From Collinsella sp. An307 (GTDB lineage Bacteria > Actinomycetota > Coriobacteriia > Coriobacteriales > Coriobacteriaceae): 64,000 nucleotides of DNA. The stretch spans positions 62,001 through 126,000 of the forward strand of contig NZ_NFIP01000007.1 in NCBI RefSeq assembly GCF_002161805.1, in the 5' to 3' direction. The notes under the pieces are model-generated. The model saw only the letters and a list, made by a program, of their open reading frames with translations, had not been told where the DNA came from and searched no databases. Positions 48,316 through 59,070 of the stretch are shown one piece after another; the first letter of the stretch is position 1; each line of letters opens with the position of its first letter. The position numbers were made by a program, and so were the translations under genes.

Positions 48316-50409
48316 TTACTTCTTCTTAGCAAGCGCTCCCATGTCGGCCACGTCGGCAAAGACAGCCTCGAAGCGGTTGAGCAGGCGCAAGCGGTTCTCG
48401 CGCAGGCGAAGATCCTCGTCCATGACCATGACATCTTCGAAGAAGCGGTCGATCGGGGCGCGGAGGCCGGCAAGAGCGGAGATGACCGAGGTGAAGTTAC
48501 GCGCGGCAAGCGCCTGGGATACGGCATCAGCGGCAGCATCGGAGGCCTCTGCTAGCTCACGCTCGGCGTCCCCAAGAAGGGACTCGTCCACATCGCAGCC
48601 AAGCTTGCCGTCGGCAAGATGGCTCGCGCGCGCATAGGCGGTGGCGAGGTTCTCGAACGTCTCCGGGTCGCTCTCGCGCGCGTCGCGCAGAGCCTGAGCG
48701 AGCGCGAAGAAGTCTGCGGGCGCGGAAACGGATCCGGCGGAGACCGCGGCGACAACGTCCACAGGGATCTTGGCGTCGCGTGCCATCTGCTCCATGCGAC
48801 CCTTTAGGAAGGTGCATACCGCATCAGACGTTACGTCGAGGTTGAACTCGATCCCCTGCTCGGCGAAGAGCTCCAGCGCGGCTTTGACCAGGGGCTCATA
48901 AGCGCACCCGAGGCGCTCGCGAAGGATGTTGATGACGCCGATGGCGGAGCGGCGAAGCGCATAGGGGTCCTTGGAGCCGGTCGGCGGCTCGCCGATGGCG
49001 AACATGCCCGCGATGGTGTCGAGCTTGTCCGCAACCGCGACGATGCAGCCCGCCGTGTTCTCGGGCAGCTCATCGCCGGCGAAACGCGGACGATAATGGT
49101 CGCGGATGGCCGAGGCAACCTCGGGGGTCTCCCCTGCCGCCAGCGCGTAGTAACCGCCCATAACGCCCTGCTGGCTCGTGAACTCGATGACGGCGGAGCT
49201 CACGAGGTCGGCCTTGGCGAAGTGGGCAGCGCGCTGCGCGTCGGAAGCGGCATGTGCGCCCACGCGAGCCTCGTGCGCGATGGCAAGGGCGAGGTCCTCG
49301 ATGCGCTCGGACTTCTGCAGCACCGTACCGAGCTTCTCCTGGAAGGCAACATCGGCGAGTCGGGAGCGGAACTCCTCGAGCGGGATCTTGAGGTCCTCGT
49401 CGTAGAAGAATTTGGCATCGTAAAGACGGGCGCGGACCACGCGCTCGTTGCCGTCGATGATGGTGTCGGCGCACTCAGGACGACCGTTCGCCACGACCAC
49501 GAACTCGCGCATGAGCTTGCCGTCCGCATCGTAGATGGGGAAATAGCGCTGGTTGGAGAGCATGGACTCGCAGATGATCTCGTGCGGGACCTTGAGGAAC
49601 TCCTCATCGAAACGGCCCACAAGAACGCTCGGCCACTCGCAGAGGTTGACGACCTCGTCGAGAACCTTTTTGGGCGTGTCGACGTGAGCGCCCTTAAGCT
49701 CGCGCTCAATCTTGGCAATGCCCTCGGCAATCACCTGGCGACGGCGCTCGTCGCTAAGGACGCCCGCCTGCTCGAGCACGGCCTCGTACTGCGCCGGCTC
49801 CGCAACGACGTGCTCGCCCGGGCCGAGAACGCGGTGGCCACGCGTGGTGTTGCCGGATACGACGTCGGCATAGCGAACAGGAACGACCTCGTCGCCCAGA
49901 AGCGCGCAGATCCAGCGAATGGGGCGTACAAAGGTCTCGTGAGTCGTGCCCCAGCGCTGACTGCGGTAGTTGGGCCACTCAAGATTAGCGATAGTCTTCT
50001 CGCAGAGGTCGGAGAGGATCGGAATGGCGGGCGCTGCAGGCACGCTGCGCTCGGCAAAGACGTACTCGCGGCCGTCGGTGTCCTCACGACGTACGAGCTC
50101 GGAGGCACCGATACCGCACTTACGGGCAAAGCCCTCGGCGGCTTTGGTGGGATTCCCCTCGGCATCGAAGGCGATGTTGGCGGCAGGGCCGCGCTTAACC
50201 TCATGCACAGCCTCGGTCTCGGTTGCCACCGTCGAGAGAACGGCCAGGCGACGCGGGGTGGAGAGCACACGGATGTCGCCGTGGGCAAGACCGGCGGCGT
50301 CAAGGCCGTCAGCGACGAGTTTGGGCAGCTGCTTCACGGCATTCATAAGCGGCGCGGAGGGCATCTCCTCGCAGCCGATCTCGAACAGGAAATCGCGGGT
50401 TTCGCTCAT
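48316..50409 (-). CDS. glyS: Glycyl-tRNA synthetase, beta subunit
   Basis: A 697-aa subunit of the alpha2-beta2 glycyl-tRNA synthetase, responsible for tRNA binding. It begins DFLFEIGCEEMPSAPL, has the HD-like middle region (ALAIAHEARVGAHAASDAQRAAH) and PYALRRSAIGVINIL, with a C-terminal DALR-type anticodon domain ending in basic residues. The ATG directly follows the glyQ stop. Its presence means this organism uses the bacterial tetrameric enzyme, not the dimeric type. Confidence 0.97.
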   Translation of the reverse strand: MSETRDFLFEIGCEEMPSAPLMNAVKQLPKLVADGLDAAGLAHGDIRVLSTPRRLAVLSTVATETEAVHEVKRGPAANIAFDAEGNPTKAAEGFARKCGIGASELVRREDTDGREYVFAERSVPAAPAIPILSDLCEKTIANLEWPNYRSQRWGTTHETFVRPIRWICALLGDEVVPVRYADVVSGNTTRGHRVLGPGEHVVAEPAQYEAVLEQAGVLSDERRRQVIAEGIAKIERELKGAHVDTPKKVLDEVVNLCEWPSVLVGRFDEEFLKVPHEIICESMLSNQRYFPIYDADGKLMREFVVVANGRPECADTIIDGNERVVRARLYDAKFFYDEDLKIPLEEFRSRLADVAFQEKLGTVLQKSERIEDLALAIAHEARVGAHAASDAQRAAHFAKADLVSSAVIEFTSQQGVMGGYYALAAGETPEVASAIRDHYRPRFAGDELPENTAGCIVAVADKLDTIAGMFAIGEPPTGSKDPYALRRSAIGVINILRERLGCAYEPLVKAALELFAEQGIEFNLDVTSDAVCTFLKGRMEQMARDAKIPVDVVAAVSAGSVSAPADFFALAQALRDARESDPETFENLATAYARASHLADGKLGCDVDESLLGDAERELAEASDAAADAVSQALAARNFTSVISALAGLRAPIDRFFEDVMVMDEDLRLRENRLRLLNRFEAVFADVADMGALAKKK

Positions 50410-51321
50410 TTAGGCCACCTCCCCTTCGGATACGTTGTCGTCGGTTTTGGACGCCACCTCGGCAAGGTAGGCCTCGCAGCACGCCTTGGCAACCGTACGG
50501 ACGCGCAGGATGTAGTTGGCGCGCTCGACCGCCGAGAGGGCGCCGCGTGCGTCGAGGATGTTGAATGCGTGGCTGCACTTCATGACGCAGTCGTAGGCGG
50601 GAAGCGGGAGCTTTGCTTCCAGGCAGGAGTGGCACTCGCGCTCGTAGTCGTCGAACTTCTGGCGCATCATGGGCACGTCGGCGACCTCGAAGTTGTACGC
50701 AGAGAACTCACGCTCGTTCTCGAGGAAGACATCGCCGTAGGTGATCGCGGTGCCATCCGGCAAATAGCTCCAAATGAGGTCGTAGACCGAGTCAACCCCC
50801 TGCACATACATGGCGAGACGCTCGAGACCGTAGGTGATCTCGACCGGGACGGGGTCAACCTCGATACCGCCCACCTGCTGGAAGTAGGTGAACTGGGTGA
50901 CCTCCATGCCATTCAGCCAGACCTCCCAGCCAAGTCCCCAGGCGCCGAGCGTCGGGCTCTCCCAGTCGTCCTCGACGAAGCGGACGTCGTGATCTGCCGG
51001 GTCGATTCCAATAGCCTTAAGAGAGTCAAGGTAGAGCTCCTGGGAGTTCACCGGAGAGGGCTTGATGAGCACTTGGAACTGATAGTAGTGCTGCAGGCGG
51101 TTGGGGTTCTCACCGTAGCGGCCGTCAGCGGGACGGCGGCACGGCTGCGCATAGCAGGTGCGCCAAGCGCCGGGGCCGAGCGAGCGGAGCGTCGTGGCGG
51201 TATGGAAGGTGCCGGCGCCGACCTCCGAGTCATAAGGCTGCATAATGACGCAACCCTGGGAGCCCCAGTACTGCTGGAGCTTCAAAATGATGTCCTGGAA
51301 GGTGAGTGCAGATGCGTTCAT
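50410..51321 (-). CDS. glyQ: Glycyl-tRNA synthetase, alpha subunit
   Basis: A 303-aa catalytic subunit. It carries [19 protein letters not shown] at the N-terminus, the [18 protein letters not shown] block and [20 protein letters not shown], which are near-invariant in GlyQ. It forms a two-gene operon with glyS. The 102-bp region upstream, after lepB, is too short for a T-box riboswitch and shows no strong promoter. Confidence 0.97.
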   Translation of the reverse strand: MNASALTFQDIILKLQQYWGSQGCVIMQPYDSEVGAGTFHTATTLRSLGPGAWRTCYAQPCRRPADGRYGENPNRLQHYYQFQVLIKPSPVNSQELYLDSLKAIGIDPADHDVRFVEDDWESPTLGAWGLGWEVWLNGMEVTQFTYFQQVGGIEVDPVPVEITYGLERLAMYVQGVDSVYDLIWSYLPDGTAITYGDVFLENEREFSAYNFEVADVPMMRQKFDDYERECHSCLEAKLPLPAYDCVMKCSHAFNILDARGALSAVERANYILRVRTVAKACCEAYLAEVASKTDDNVSEGEVA

Positions 51322-51423
51322 ACGCCCCTATCTTCCCTTCTTCGTCGCGTGCAAAACATAGGATATGGTAGCCGAAGGCCGCCGTTGAGGGGGCCAGACG
51401 AGGCCAATAGTTAAAAACCCGCT

Positions 51424-51984
51424 TTATTCGATGGCGCCGATGCGGTCGAGCGGCCAATAGCGCACGAAGGCTACGGCGACGAGGTTCTCGGTCGGCACCG
51501 CGCCAAAATAGCGTGAGTCGGCGGAGTTCTCGCGGTTGTCTCCCATAACCCAGACCGAACCTTCGGGAACGGTGTAGGGAAAACTCACCGAGATGCCCGG
51601 AGCCTGTTGGGCAAGCTCATAGGTGAGACCCGCTGCGTAGGGCTCGTCGAGCTCCTGTCCGTCGACGTAGACCTTACCCGAGCGAAGGTCCACGGTCTGA
51701 CCACCGGTTGCGATGACGCGCTTGACAAGAACATCGTGGTCCCCGGCGCTCGTAGGGTTGCGGAAGACAACAATGTCGCCTGCCGAAACGTCCTGCCCCA
51801 GCTCGAGCGTCGCCTTTTGGCCAAGTAACTGGTCGCCGACCATGATCGTGGGCTCCATGGAAGCCGTTGGGACGTAGTAGGGCTCAACTACGAAGGTGCG
51901 TACGATGATCATGAAGAGGCAGGCGACGGCAAAAACCGCAACCCATTCGAGAACGCTGTAGAGGAAGGACCGGGCTCGCTCCAT
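51424..51984 (-). CDS. lepB: Signal peptidase I
   Basis: A 186-aa membrane-anchored peptidase removing Sec and Tat signal peptides. One N-terminal membrane span (about 12-31) precedes the catalytic Ser42 in PTASMEPT and Lys88 in VLVKRVIATGG; GDNRENSADSR is box E. It is the small Gram-positive type. The ATG at 51984 has GGGGGAG upstream; a GTG two codons earlier is unlikely. The gene overlaps none but follows trmD by two bases. Confidence 0.95.
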   Translation of the reverse strand: MERARSFLYSVLEWVAVFAVACLFMIIVRTFVVEPYYVPTASMEPTIMVGDQLLGQKATLELGQDVSAGDIVVFRNPTSAGDHDVLVKRVIATGGQTVDLRSGKVYVDGQELDEPYAAGLTYELAQQAPGISVSFPYTVPEGSVWVMGDNRENSADSRYFGAVPTENLVAVAFVRYWPLDRIGAIE

Positions 51985-51986
51985 GC

Positions 51987-52760
51987 TCACTCCCCCTTTA
52001 CCGAGCTGTCGACAGATCCGTTGGCCGAGGCAAGTAGGTCGCAGGCGAACGCTCGCTCCTCATCGGTGAGGTCCGCGCTCTCGATCAGGTCCGGTCGCCA
52101 GCGAACCGTGCGCTCGATGGCATTGGTGCGACGCCATGCGGCAACCTTTGCATGGTCCCCAGAGAGAAGGACCTCCGGAACTCCGCTCCCGCGAAACTCT
52201 GCCGGGCGGGTGTACTGGGCATATTCGAGAAGGCCGCCACCGGCACCGGTTGCGAAGGATTCGTCGACGTTGCTCATATCGTCACCGAGGGCCCCGGGAA
52301 TGAGGCGAACCACGGCGTCGGTCACCACCATAGCGGCAAGCTCACCGCCTGTGAGCACATAGTCACCGATGGAGATGCGCTCGTCGGCATAAGCATAGGC
52401 GCGCTCGTCGATACCCTCGTAGCGCCCGCAAACGAAAAGGACGCGCTCTTTGGTGGAAAGCCGCTCAGCGGTCGCCTGCGTGAACGGGTCCCCGCACGGC
52501 GTGAAGAAGACGATATGGGGACGAGGGCTTTGGGCGATGAGATCATCGAGGGCCTCTGCAATGGGCTCGACCTTCATGAGCATACCCTGACCGCCCCCAA
52601 AAGGAGCGTCATCGACCGTGCGGTGGCGGTCGTGGGTCCAATCCCGTAGGTCGTGGGCACGAAACTCAAAGAGGCCGGCTCGCTGGGCGCGGCCCAAGAT
52701 CGAGGTCGACATGACGGTATCGAACATCTCGGGAAAGACGGAGAGCGCTTCGATACGCAT
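51987..52760 (-). CDS. trmD: tRNA (guanine-N1-)-methyltransferase
   Basis: A 257-aa SPOUT-fold enzyme methylating G37 of tRNAs to prevent frameshifting. It has LSVFPEMFDTVMSTSILGRA, DDAPFGGGQGMLMKVEP, CGRYEGIDERAYAY and SIGDYVLTGGELAAMVVTDA, covering the knot and the SAM site. The start overlaps the rimM stop by one base. It is part of rpsP-khpA-rimM-trmD-lepB. Confidence 0.97.
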   Translation of the reverse strand: MRIEALSVFPEMFDTVMSTSILGRAQRAGLFEFRAHDLRDWTHDRHRTVDDAPFGGGQGMLMKVEPIAEALDDLIAQSPRPHIVFFTPCGDPFTQATAERLSTKERVLFVCGRYEGIDERAYAYADERISIGDYVLTGGELAAMVVTDAVVRLIPGALGDDMSNVDESFATGAGGGLLEYAQYTRPAEFRGSGVPEVLLSGDHAKVAAWRRTNAIERTVRWRPDLIESADLTDEERAFACDLLASANGSVDSSVKGE

Positions 52761-53293
52761 CAGGACACCTCGCTATCGTTCATCTCGATGAGGCCGTCCA
52801 TGATGCGGACGGCAATGTCTCCAGACTCAGGAATGGTAGGGATAACGTCCTCCACCACGGGAATGAGCACCTCGCCATAGGCGCCGCCGTCGACCACCCA
52901 GACATCGTTAGCGGGAAGCTCGAGAATGTCGCGCACGACGCCGAGCACGCCGTAGCGCTCGTCCACGACCGCGCGACCCGAGAGCTCCTCTACGGAAGCC
53001 TCGAGGGGGCCGAGTTCGATGTCGTCCTCGCGTGCGAGGACATAGCAACCCGAGATTGCCTCAGCATCGCTCATGGAGTCTATGCCGGAGAAGGAAACAA
53101 GTGCCCCGTCTCCGCTTGTCGAGAGGTGCTCGACCAAGCACCAACGGTCTCGCTTAAGGGCAGGGGGCGTCAAGGCCACGGAGAGCCCCTCGCTCAAAAC
53201 GAGAGGGAGGCCGCGCACCGGTTGCACGACGACCTCCCCTGCTTTGCCGTGCGGTTTAACCACACGGGCGATATTTCGATACCGTACGGGCAA
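52760..53293 (-). CDS. rimM: Ribosome maturation factor RimM
   Basis: A 177-aa two-domain protein for 30S head assembly with S19. It begins with IARVVKPHGKAGEVVVQP and ends in a PRC-barrel (VVDERYGVLGVVRDILELP, VLIPVVEDVI). The start is TTG (53293), supported by AGG upstream and the usual N-terminal position. Sequence is more divergent than its neighbours, as is common for RimM. Confidence 0.92.
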   Translation of the reverse strand: MPVRYRNIARVVKPHGKAGEVVVQPVRGLPLVLSEGLSVALTPPALKRDRWCLVEHLSTSGDGALVSFSGIDSMSDAEAISGCYVLAREDDIELGPLEASVEELSGRAVVDERYGVLGVVRDILELPANDVWVVDGGAYGEVLIPVVEDVIPTIPESGDIAVRIMDGLIEMNDSEVS

Positions 53294-53298
53294 GATGC

Positions 53299-53583
53299 CT
53301 AGCCCAGGACCTCGACCTCGACAGCCGTTCCAAGACGGGCTGCGAGTGCACGAGCGAGCGTGCGAATCGCCTTGATCGTGCGGCCGTGGCGACCGATGAC
53401 CTTGGCAACGTCGGAATCCGCGACGGAAACCTCGATAGTGGAGGCATCCTCGCGGTCGATGACCTCGAGACTCACGGCATCCGGCTCGTCGACAATGCTC
53501 ACGACGAGGTACTCCACCAGATCGGCGATGCGATCCGAGAGGAGCTCCTCACCTTCGAGCGCGCCGCTAAGCTCCTCAGACAC
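53299..53583 (-). CDS. khpA: KH-domain RNA-binding protein KhpA
   Basis: A 94-aa protein made of a single KH domain with the GxxG loop in VIGRHGRTIKAI (about 63-74). KhpA with KhpB binds small RNAs and mRNA and affects cell division and envelope growth in Gram-positives. An acidic N-terminus precedes the fold. It starts with GTG, between rpsP and rimM, its typical location. Confidence 0.93.
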   Translation of the reverse strand: MSEELSGALEGEELLSDRIADLVEYLVVSIVDEPDAVSLEVIDREDASTIEVSVADSDVAKVIGRHGRTIKAIRTLARALAARLGTAVEVEVLG

Positions 53584-53586
53584 CGC

Positions 53587-53931
53587 TTACTCCTCGGCGC
53601 CCTCGGCAGCCTCGGCCTCAGCCGCCTTAGCGGCCTCCGCCTCCTTGGCAAGCTGCTTCTTGGACTTCTTGACAGCGGTCTCGGCCTTGGGGCCCTCCTC
53701 GGCGGCCTTGACGAGCGCCTTGACGGCGTCGGTCAGCTGGGCGCCCTTGGACTGCCAGTCGTTGATCTTCTCGATGTCGAGATCGATGGTCTTGGGGTTG
53801 GTGAGCGGGTTGTAGCGGCCCACCTCCTCGATCAGACGACCATCGCGGGGCGAACGGGAATCGGCGACCACGACACGGTAGTACGGACGCTTCTTAGAGC
53901 CGTGACGGGCGAGACGAATCTTGACTGCCAA
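53587..53931 (-). CDS. rpsP: 30S ribosomal protein S16
   Basis: A 114-aa protein. The conserved S16 part is [38 protein letters not shown] and an Ala/Glu/Lys-rich tail of about 35 residues follows. The start is TTG at 53931, decided by GGAGGAG seven bases upstream and the exact family N-terminus; no ATG fits. It is the first gene of the operon to lepB, with a promoter about 140 bases upstream. Confidence 0.96.
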   Translation of the reverse strand: MAVKIRLARHGSKKRPYYRVVVADSRSPRDGRLIEEVGRYNPLTNPKTIDLDIEKINDWQSKGAQLTDAVKALVKAAEEGPKAETAVKKSKKQLAKEAEAAKAAEAEAAEGAEE

Positions 53932-54061
53932 TGAAAACTCCTCCAACCAGGCAGCCGGTATGGCTGCGACGACAGACAAACAAATGGTTATGATACGCCA
54001 ACGGAGGGGCGTGCGTCCTGCCAACGCGCAGGAACTTCGGTATTTCCGCAGGCGGTTCCAT

Positions 54062-54089
54062 ATAATACGCACTTCTTACAATATTGCAA
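54062..54089 (-). promoter_or_regulatory. Promoter of the rpsP operon
   Basis: On minus: -35 TTGCAA (54084-54089), a 16-base spacer and -10 TATTAT (54062-54067), giving a leader of about 125 bases before rpsP. Confidence 0.6.
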
Positions 54090-54129
54090 GGCCCCTTTGC
54101 GACGAATGCGCACGCAACGCACAAGATGC

Positions 54130-54135
54130 TATACT
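54130..54135 (+). promoter_or_regulatory. -10 element of dinB, six bases before its ATG
   Basis: TATACT ends at 54135 and the ATG begins at 54142, where transcription would start. No SD lies between, so the mRNA could be leaderless. No clear -35 is seen. Confidence 0.5.
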
Positions 54136-54141
54136 GCGCAT

Positions 54142-55455
54142 ATGTACGATAGCGAACATACATACGCCCAAGGGAACGATCTCACCGACGTCACCGCCGG
54201 CCTGTTCGGCGGGTGGAGGGGTCCGGCCATCGGCCTTATGGACCTCGACGCGTTCTTTGCGAGCGTAGAGCAGCTCGACCATCCCGAATGGCGCGGTAAG
54301 CCCGTTATCGTCGGTGGCAGCCCCGAGGAGCGCGGTGTCGTATCCACGGCGTCCTATGAGGCGAGGCCCTATGGTGTGCACTCGGCTATGCCCTCCGCGC
54401 AGGCCAAGCGGCTCTGTCCAGATGCCATCTGGACGCACGGTCATTTTGATCGGTACCGCGAAATGAGCGCGAAGGTTATGGCCATCATCGCGGATGAGAC
54501 ACCGTATATCGACCAGGTTTCCATCGACGAGGCGTTTTTCGATATCACTCCGGGCCGCTTCTCGCGCGAGAGCCCTGTTGAGATTGCGCAGCGCATCTCC
54601 CGGCGCGTATCGGAGCTCGGCATCACCTGCTCCATCGGTCTCGGACCCAACAAGACGGTCGCCAAGATCGCGAGCGAGCGCGACAAGCCCCGGGGCCTCA
54701 CGGTGGTGCTCCCCGGTACCGAGGCGGCGTTTTTGGCGCCCTTACCGGTGCGCGCCATGAGCGGTATCGGTAAAGCCGCCGATGCCGCACTGGCGAAAGC
54801 GGGTATTCGCACGCTCGGCGCGCTTGCGGAGGCACCGGTGGCAAAGCTCGCCCCCATCTTTGGGTCAGCTGCCGAGATGATGAAACTGCGCGCCCAGGGG
54901 CGCGAGCAGAGCTCGGTTAAGCCCCAAGATGCTCCTGACGAAGTTAAGTCGGTCAGCAACGAGCGCACCTTCGCTCACGACCTCACGGCTCGTGAAGACG
55001 TCTACGCTGCGCTCGCCCTATTGGGTGAGTCGGTTGGCCGCCGGTTGAGAAGAAAAGGGCTCGTCGGAAGGACCGTTACGGTTAAGGTCCGCTACACCTT
55101 CGGCAGTGGTCACACGGCGCAGCGCAAACTCCCCCACCCGACCGATGACGAGAACCTGTTTGTCTCAGTGGCGCGCGAGCTCGTCGACTCGCTATGGCAA
55201 CCCGGTATGCCCGTGCGCCTTCTGGGGATAGGCATCAGCGATTTCGACGCCGACGAGGGCGTGCAGACCGACCTGTTCTGCGATGTGGATGAACGCGGTG
55301 CCGTTTCGAGCGACCGAAGAGGACTCTCCGTTGCCGTCGACCATGTGAGAGAGCGCTTTGGCGCAGGCGCGGTAAGCTTTGGGCGCGCCGCTCGTTTTGA
55401 ACGCGATCTTGTGCGGGAAGACAAGTTCCTCACGCAGAATAAGCCTACAGAATAG
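54142..55455 (+). CDS. dinB: DNA polymerase IV (Y-family translesion polymerase)
   Basis: A 437-aa error-prone polymerase. Catalytic residues are in DLDAFFASVEQ (34-44, with F39 near the steric gate) and SIDEAFFD (127-134). A helix-hairpin-helix follows (MSGIGKAADAALAKAGIRT), then the little-finger domain (SNERTFAHDL). QTDLF near the C-terminus resembles the beta-clamp motif. The ATG at 54142 is preferred because it starts right after a -10 box; upstream in-frame starts are possible. It diverges from rpsP. SOS control was not established. Confidence 0.93.
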   Translation: MYDSEHTYAQGNDLTDVTAGLFGGWRGPAIGLMDLDAFFASVEQLDHPEWRGKPVIVGGSPEERGVVSTASYEARPYGVHSAMPSAQAKRLCPDAIWTHGHFDRYREMSAKVMAIIADETPYIDQVSIDEAFFDITPGRFSRESPVEIAQRISRRVSELGITCSIGLGPNKTVAKIASERDKPRGLTVVLPGTEAAFLAPLPVRAMSGIGKAADAALAKAGIRTLGALAEAPVAKLAPIFGSAAEMMKLRAQGREQSSVKPQDAPDEVKSVSNERTFAHDLTAREDVYAALALLGESVGRRLRRKGLVGRTVTVKVRYTFGSGHTAQRKLPHPTDDENLFVSVARELVDSLWQPGMPVRLLGIGISDFDADEGVQTDLFCDVDERGAVSSDRRGLSVAVDHVRERFGAGAVSFGRAARFERDLVREDKFLTQNKPTE

Positions 55456-55483
55456 GCCCTGCCGCCGAAGACGACAGGGCCTA
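55453..55483. terminator. Bidirectional terminator between dinB and rsfS
   Basis: A perfect 9-bp stem TAGGCCCTG/CAGGGCCTA with a 13-base loop; its left arm includes the dinB stop codon. The genes are convergent; no long T tract is seen on either side. Confidence 0.7.
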
Positions 55484-55506
55484 TGGTGAGTCGATATTGC
55501 GAAGGA

Positions 55507-55965
55507 CTACGCGATCTCGATACGCGGTGCGTCGCCCCAGAGCTTCTCGAGGCGGTAGTAATCGCGCGTCTCAGGGGTGAAGACGTGAACGATGACGGTA
55601 CCGTAGTCCATAAGGATCCAGTTGCGCTGGTCACGACCCTCGATGGAAAACGGGTGCTCGTTGCAGGTCTTTGCAATCCGCTCCTCGATCTCATCGACGA
55701 CGGCATCGACGAGGCGCGAGTTGGAGGCGGACATGATCACGAAGTAGTCGCATACGTCCGAGAGCGCGGTAAGGTCGAGGACCGTCACGTCGTCGGCCTT
55801 CTTGTCGTCACCGGCGCGAGCGGCCGTGAGGGCGACCTCGCGCGCGTCTACGCCGGAGGAAGAAAGAGAGGCAGCCGTGCGCTCAAAGCTATGTGCGTAG
55901 CCGAGTTCGATATCCTCTTCGTTCTGCATGTCCTCAATCGTGTTCTCGTTGGTGGTCTCGGTCAT
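55507..55965 (-). CDS. rsfS: Ribosome silencing factor RsfS (Iojap)
   Basis: A 152-aa protein that binds L14 and blocks subunit joining when nutrients run out. The Iojap core (about 46-148) shows KADDVTVLDLTALSDVCDYF, DYGTVIVHVFTPETRDYY and the final LEKLWGDAP. An acidic N-terminal extension of about 40 residues precedes it, longer than usual. It is the last gene of the rplU-rpmA-obg-nadD-yqeK-rsfS run; the order nadD-yqeK-rsfS is standard. Confidence 0.94.
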   Translation of the reverse strand: MTETTNENTIEDMQNEEDIELGYAHSFERTAASLSSSGVDAREVALTAARAGDDKKADDVTVLDLTALSDVCDYFVIMSASNSRLVDAVVDEIEERIAKTCNEHPFSIEGRDQRNWILMDYGTVIVHVFTPETRDYYRLEKLWGDAPRIEIA

Positions 55966-55967
55966 GT

Positions 55968-56600
55968 TCAGCCCTTCTTGGTCATATAGTCGTTATAGAT
56001 GGATACGGTGCCGGGATAAAGGTAGCGCCTCGTATCGAGTACGTAGGAGATGCCGCCGATGAAGCTCGTTAAGAAGAGCTCCTCAAGCGTCACGTCGCCC
56101 ACAAGGTCCCTCTGGTGCTCGGCGTAAGCACCGTGGCGGTTGGGCTCGATGCCGTCTGCGACGAACACGACCATGTCAAGCGGCGTCATATCCGGCGCAG
56201 CAAGGGTGTGGCGCGCAACTGCCTGGAACACCTCAGAAGGAAGCTCTCCAAAGAGCTCGACGAGCTCGCGTGCGGCAACCGGTCCGTGCAGAAGCGGGGA
56301 CGCCTGCGCGGGATCTCCCTCGATGGGGATATGGTAGCGAAGCGCACGGGCGAGCATCTCGTCATCGGGAATCACTTTATCCCAATCGTGGATAAGGCCG
56401 GCGGCGTACGCCGAAAACACATCGACGTCGTACACCAAAGCAAGCGAGGCCGCGGTCCTGGCAACGCCGAGCGAATGGCGATGGCGCTTTGCCGCATCCT
56501 TCATGCGAACCGCGAGCAGATCGCGCATACGACGAATGGTCGCATCCTTCTCCTCATCAAAGGATATGGCGTCGTCTTCTAGCATCCAGTTGCGGCCCAA
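55968..56600 (-). CDS. yqeK: YqeK family HD-domain hydrolase
   Basis: A 210-aa HD-domain metallophosphatase; family members split diadenosine tetraphosphate symmetrically. Metal ligands are H in KRHRHSLGVARTA (about 42), HD in GLIHDWDK (about 70-71), H in LLHGPVAA and H in VARHT. The start is TTG at 56600, chosen because GGAGG lies eight bases upstream; the in-frame ATG at 56585 has none. It lies between nadD and rsfS, its customary place. Confidence 0.9.
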   Translation of the reverse strand: MGRNWMLEDDAISFDEEKDATIRRMRDLLAVRMKDAAKRHRHSLGVARTAASLALVYDVDVFSAYAAGLIHDWDKVIPDDEMLARALRYHIPIEGDPAQASPLLHGPVAARELVELFGELPSEVFQAVARHTLAAPDMTPLDMVVFVADGIEPNRHGAYAEHQRDLVGDVTLEELFLTSFIGGISYVLDTRRYLYPGTVSIYNDYMTKKG

Positions 56601-56624
56601 AGAGCTCGCCTCCTTACAACGTCC

Positions 56625-57278
56625 CTACATCCGGTAGAGACGGTTCTTGTTGATATAGCCCATGACCGACTCGCTCGTGAGGTAACGCACGCTCTTACCG
56701 AGCCGAACGCGGTCACGGATGTTGGTGGAGCTAATGGCGAGCGCGGGAATCTGGATATAACGGACGTCGAAGTCGATTCCCGACGCGGCGATGCGCGCCT
56801 GAGCCTGACGGATGTCGTAGCCCGGACGCGTCGCCGCGATGAGCGTGGCGAGGCTCGCTATCTCTGCGGCGTCGTGCCAGGTGACGATATCGATGATTGC
56901 GTCGGCCCCGGTGATGAAGTAGAGGTGTACGTTTGCAGGATAGGCGCTCCTGAGCGCCTTGAGCGTGTCCACCGTGTACGTCACGCCGGGTCGGTCGATC
57001 TCAAAGCGGCTTGCATAAAAGGACGGATTGGCGGCGGTTGCGAGCACCGTCATCGCATAGCGATCCTCCGGACTCGTGACCTCTCGGTCCTGCTTGAAAG
57101 CAGGGCTTCCCGCCGGCATGAACAGGACAAGGTCGAGCGCGAGCGCCTCGCGCGCCTGCTCAGCGGTAACGAGGTGCCCGTAGTGGATGGGGTCGAAGGT
57201 GCCGCCCATGATGCCGAGGCGGTATTCACGGCCCGGATCCTGCCCGAGCTCGGGAAGTTGAGAGGCACTGCGGTCCAC
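56625..57278 (-). CDS. nadD: Nicotinate-nucleotide adenylyltransferase
   Basis: A 217-aa enzyme joining NaMN and ATP to deamido-NAD. It shows LGIMGGTFDPIHYGHLVTAE (about 22-41), the nucleotidyltransferase HxGH-type site, and ISSTNIRDRVRLGKSVRYL near the end, the ATP-binding SxTxxR motif. The start is GTG with AAAGGGG upstream and adds about 20 residues before the catalytic fold. It lies 15 bases after obg. Confidence 0.96.
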   Translation of the reverse strand: MDRSASQLPELGQDPGREYRLGIMGGTFDPIHYGHLVTAEQAREALALDLVLFMPAGSPAFKQDREVTSPEDRYAMTVLATAANPSFYASRFEIDRPGVTYTVDTLKALRSAYPANVHLYFITGADAIIDIVTWHDAAEIASLATLIAATRPGYDIRQAQARIAASGIDFDVRYIQIPALAISSTNIRDRVRLGKSVRYLTSESVMGYINKNRLYRM

Positions 57279-57293
57279 GCGCTCCCCTTTCGG

Positions 57294-58745
<1,452 letters not shown>

Positions 58746-58762
58746 CTATGAAGGGTGAGCTG

Positions 58763-59029
58763 CTACGCCTCGACAGCCTCGGCAGCGGGGATGACGCTCA
58801 CGCGGTGCTTGACACCCTTGTGGTACTGAACGGTACCGTCAACGAGGGCGAACAGCGTGTCGTCCTTACCACGACCGACGTTGGCGCCGGGGTGGATGTG
58901 CGTGCCGCGCTGGCGAACGAGGATGTTGCCCGCCTTCACAACCTGACCGCCGAAACGCTTGCAACCAAGTCGCTGGGCGTGGGAGTCACGGCCGTTGCGG
59001 GAGGAACCGAGTCCTTTTTTGTGTGCCAT
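58763..59029 (-). CDS. rpmA: 50S ribosomal protein L27
   Basis: An 88-aa large-subunit protein reaching the peptidyl-transferase centre. It starts [19 protein letters not shown] without the N-terminal extension cleaved in Firmicutes, so no Prp-type protease is needed. [20 protein letters not shown] and [15 protein letters not shown] are typical. It lies 41 bases after rplU. Confidence 0.98.
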   Translation of the reverse strand: MAHKKGLGSSRNGRDSHAQRLGCKRFGGQVVKAGNILVRQRGTHIHPGANVGRGKDDTLFALVDGTVQYHKGVKHRVSVIPAAEAVEA

Positions 59030-59070
59030 GTCTTTACCTGCTCTTTCAAACTACGTGCGGAGTGCCTGTG

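Noticed and set aside
49096..51414. A 772-codon open frame on the plus strand opposite glyS and glyQ
   Set aside because: It is antisense to two clear synthetase genes. Its composition (many His, Leu, Gly and Asp) is what reverse-complemented G+C-rich codons give, and it has no recognisable domain.
51322..51423. A T-box riboswitch in front of glyQ
   Set aside because: The gap is only 102 bases and shows no specifier stem or antiterminator sequence.
54146..54165. A LexA (SOS) box at GCGAACATACATACG near the dinB start
   Set aside because: Only one half site (CGAAC) is intact; the second half does not match GTTCG, and it lies downstream of the predicted transcription start.
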